NCBI GenBank assembly: GCA_937949615.1
Contig: CALEDQ010000004.1
Coordinates: forward strand, 248,001 to 312,000
From: an uncultured bacterium
GTDB lineage: Bacteria > Muiribacteriota > Ozemobacteria > Ozemobacterales > Ozemobacteraceae
Length of the DNA stretch: 64,000 nt
Direction of reading: 5' to 3'
A program made the translations under genes and the position numbers. The notes beneath the pieces are model-generated. The model saw only the letters and a program-made list of their open reading frames with translations, did no database searches and was not told where the DNA came from. Shown here piece by piece: positions 63,617 through 64,000 of this stretch (position 1 is its first letter; every line of letters starts with the position of its first letter).

Positions 63617-64000
63617 TTACCTCCAGATAAAAGCAGGGTAAAAATCGAGCTCACCGCGAAAATAGCGAGCCAGCAAGCGTGCCTGGGAAATATAGACTAT
63701 CCCGGTTTCCATGTTTTCTTCAAAGAAAGGATGGTAAATCTCTTCGCGTTTTCTTTTCTGCCATGCGGCAAGCAAGGTTTTCCTTATGTCATCATCCATT
63801 TCAACCTCGCCACTCGGCTTTACCTTGAAACCGGAAGCAGAAACCTGACGCATATTTACCAGGCTTAAAACCAGACGATCAGCAATCGGGGCACGGAATT
63901 CTTCCATCAGGTCAAGTGCAAGACTTGGTCTCCCGGGTCGTTCAGCGTGAAGATAGCCAACATAAGGGTCAAGTCCGACGGCTTCAAGCGCAGAACGCAT
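63617..64000 (-). CDS. cas1: Cas1 integrase, C-terminal part (gene runs off the window)
   Basis: At least 128 codons are present up to the edge; the start lies beyond 64000. GYLHAERPGRPSLALDLMEEFRAP contains the Cas1 catalytic His and acidic residues, and the C-terminal helical domain follows (RLVLSLVNMRQV). Cas1 inserts new spacers at the leader end. The stop codon overlaps the ribosome site of cas2, so both are co-translated. The effector genes of type I-C (cas3, cas5, cas8c, cas7, cas4) are expected to the right, outside this window. Confidence 0.96.
   Translation of the reverse strand: MRSALEAVGLDPYVGYLHAERPGRPSLALDLMEEFRAPIADRLVLSLVNMRQVSASGFKVKPSGEVEMDDDIRKTLLAAWQKRKREEIYHPFFEENMETGIVYISQARLLARYFRGELDFYPAFIWR

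Overview
The window comes from a Gram-negative-type bacterium with moderately GC-rich DNA. It carries a periplasmic twin-arginine translocase subunit, lipoprotein signal sequences, type IV prepilin-like proteins, long co-oriented operons and many multi-domain signalling proteins. No rRNA or other taxonomic marker is present. The mix of an FtsH/MoxR gene set, pseudopilins, large secreted proteins and many hybrid kinases recalls uncultured lineages such as Candidatus Riflebacteria, but that placement is a low-confidence impression.

Layout. (1) 1-15045, minus strand: one signalling operon read right to left: CheW, CheR-TPR, CheW, MCP, CheA-REC, CheB, a REC-PAS-GAF hybrid kinase, a GAF-GAF-PAS class III nucleotide cyclase, and a HEAT-repeat membrane protein that runs off the window. 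The gene set matches the Wsp-type 'alternative' chemosensory systems, but the output enzyme is a cAMP/cGMP-type cyclase instead of a diguanylate cyclase. (2) 15281-19883: an amidohydrolase (SAH/MTA deaminase type) fused to a CYTH-like domain, a small secreted protein, and a secreted M30-like metallopeptidase. (3) 19884-29714, minus strand: an eight-gene operon (FtsH-like AAA protease, 1016-aa protein, MoxR ATPase, vWA-like protein, radical SAM activase-like protein and three unknown proteins). It matches the predicted FtsH/vWA/MoxR ternary systems. (4) 29779-33150: TatC, divergent from a Tat-dependent DUF362 protein and a membrane/periplasmic polyferredoxin fusion. (5) 33185-39910: a CigR/RcnB-like secreted protein, an NSS sodium symporter, a YiiX-like cysteine hydrolase, a periplasmic-sensor hybrid kinase and a Lys-rich exported protein. 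(6) 40026-52691: an eleven-gene plus-strand run with a TPR protein, several exported unknowns, a 1473-aa secreted protein, three pseudopilins, a lipoprotein, an ankyrin protein and a rhodanese-like protein. It looks like a pseudopilus/export locus. (7) 52773-53099: a TfoX-N protein.

(8) 53171-64000: a very long type I-C CRISPR array (145 repeats by hand count, read on the minus strand), a leader, a mazEF-type toxin-antitoxin pair, cas2 and the 3' part of cas1. The remaining cas genes should lie beyond the right edge. The array holds the most striking signals in the window. A single repeat substitution splits it into 22 old and 123 younger repeats. Seven families of related spacers include pairs that differ only at synonymous codon positions, spacers that tile one gene, and a three-step series of changes at the seed end of one spacer. 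Together these read as a record of repeated sampling of related, evolving mobile elements.
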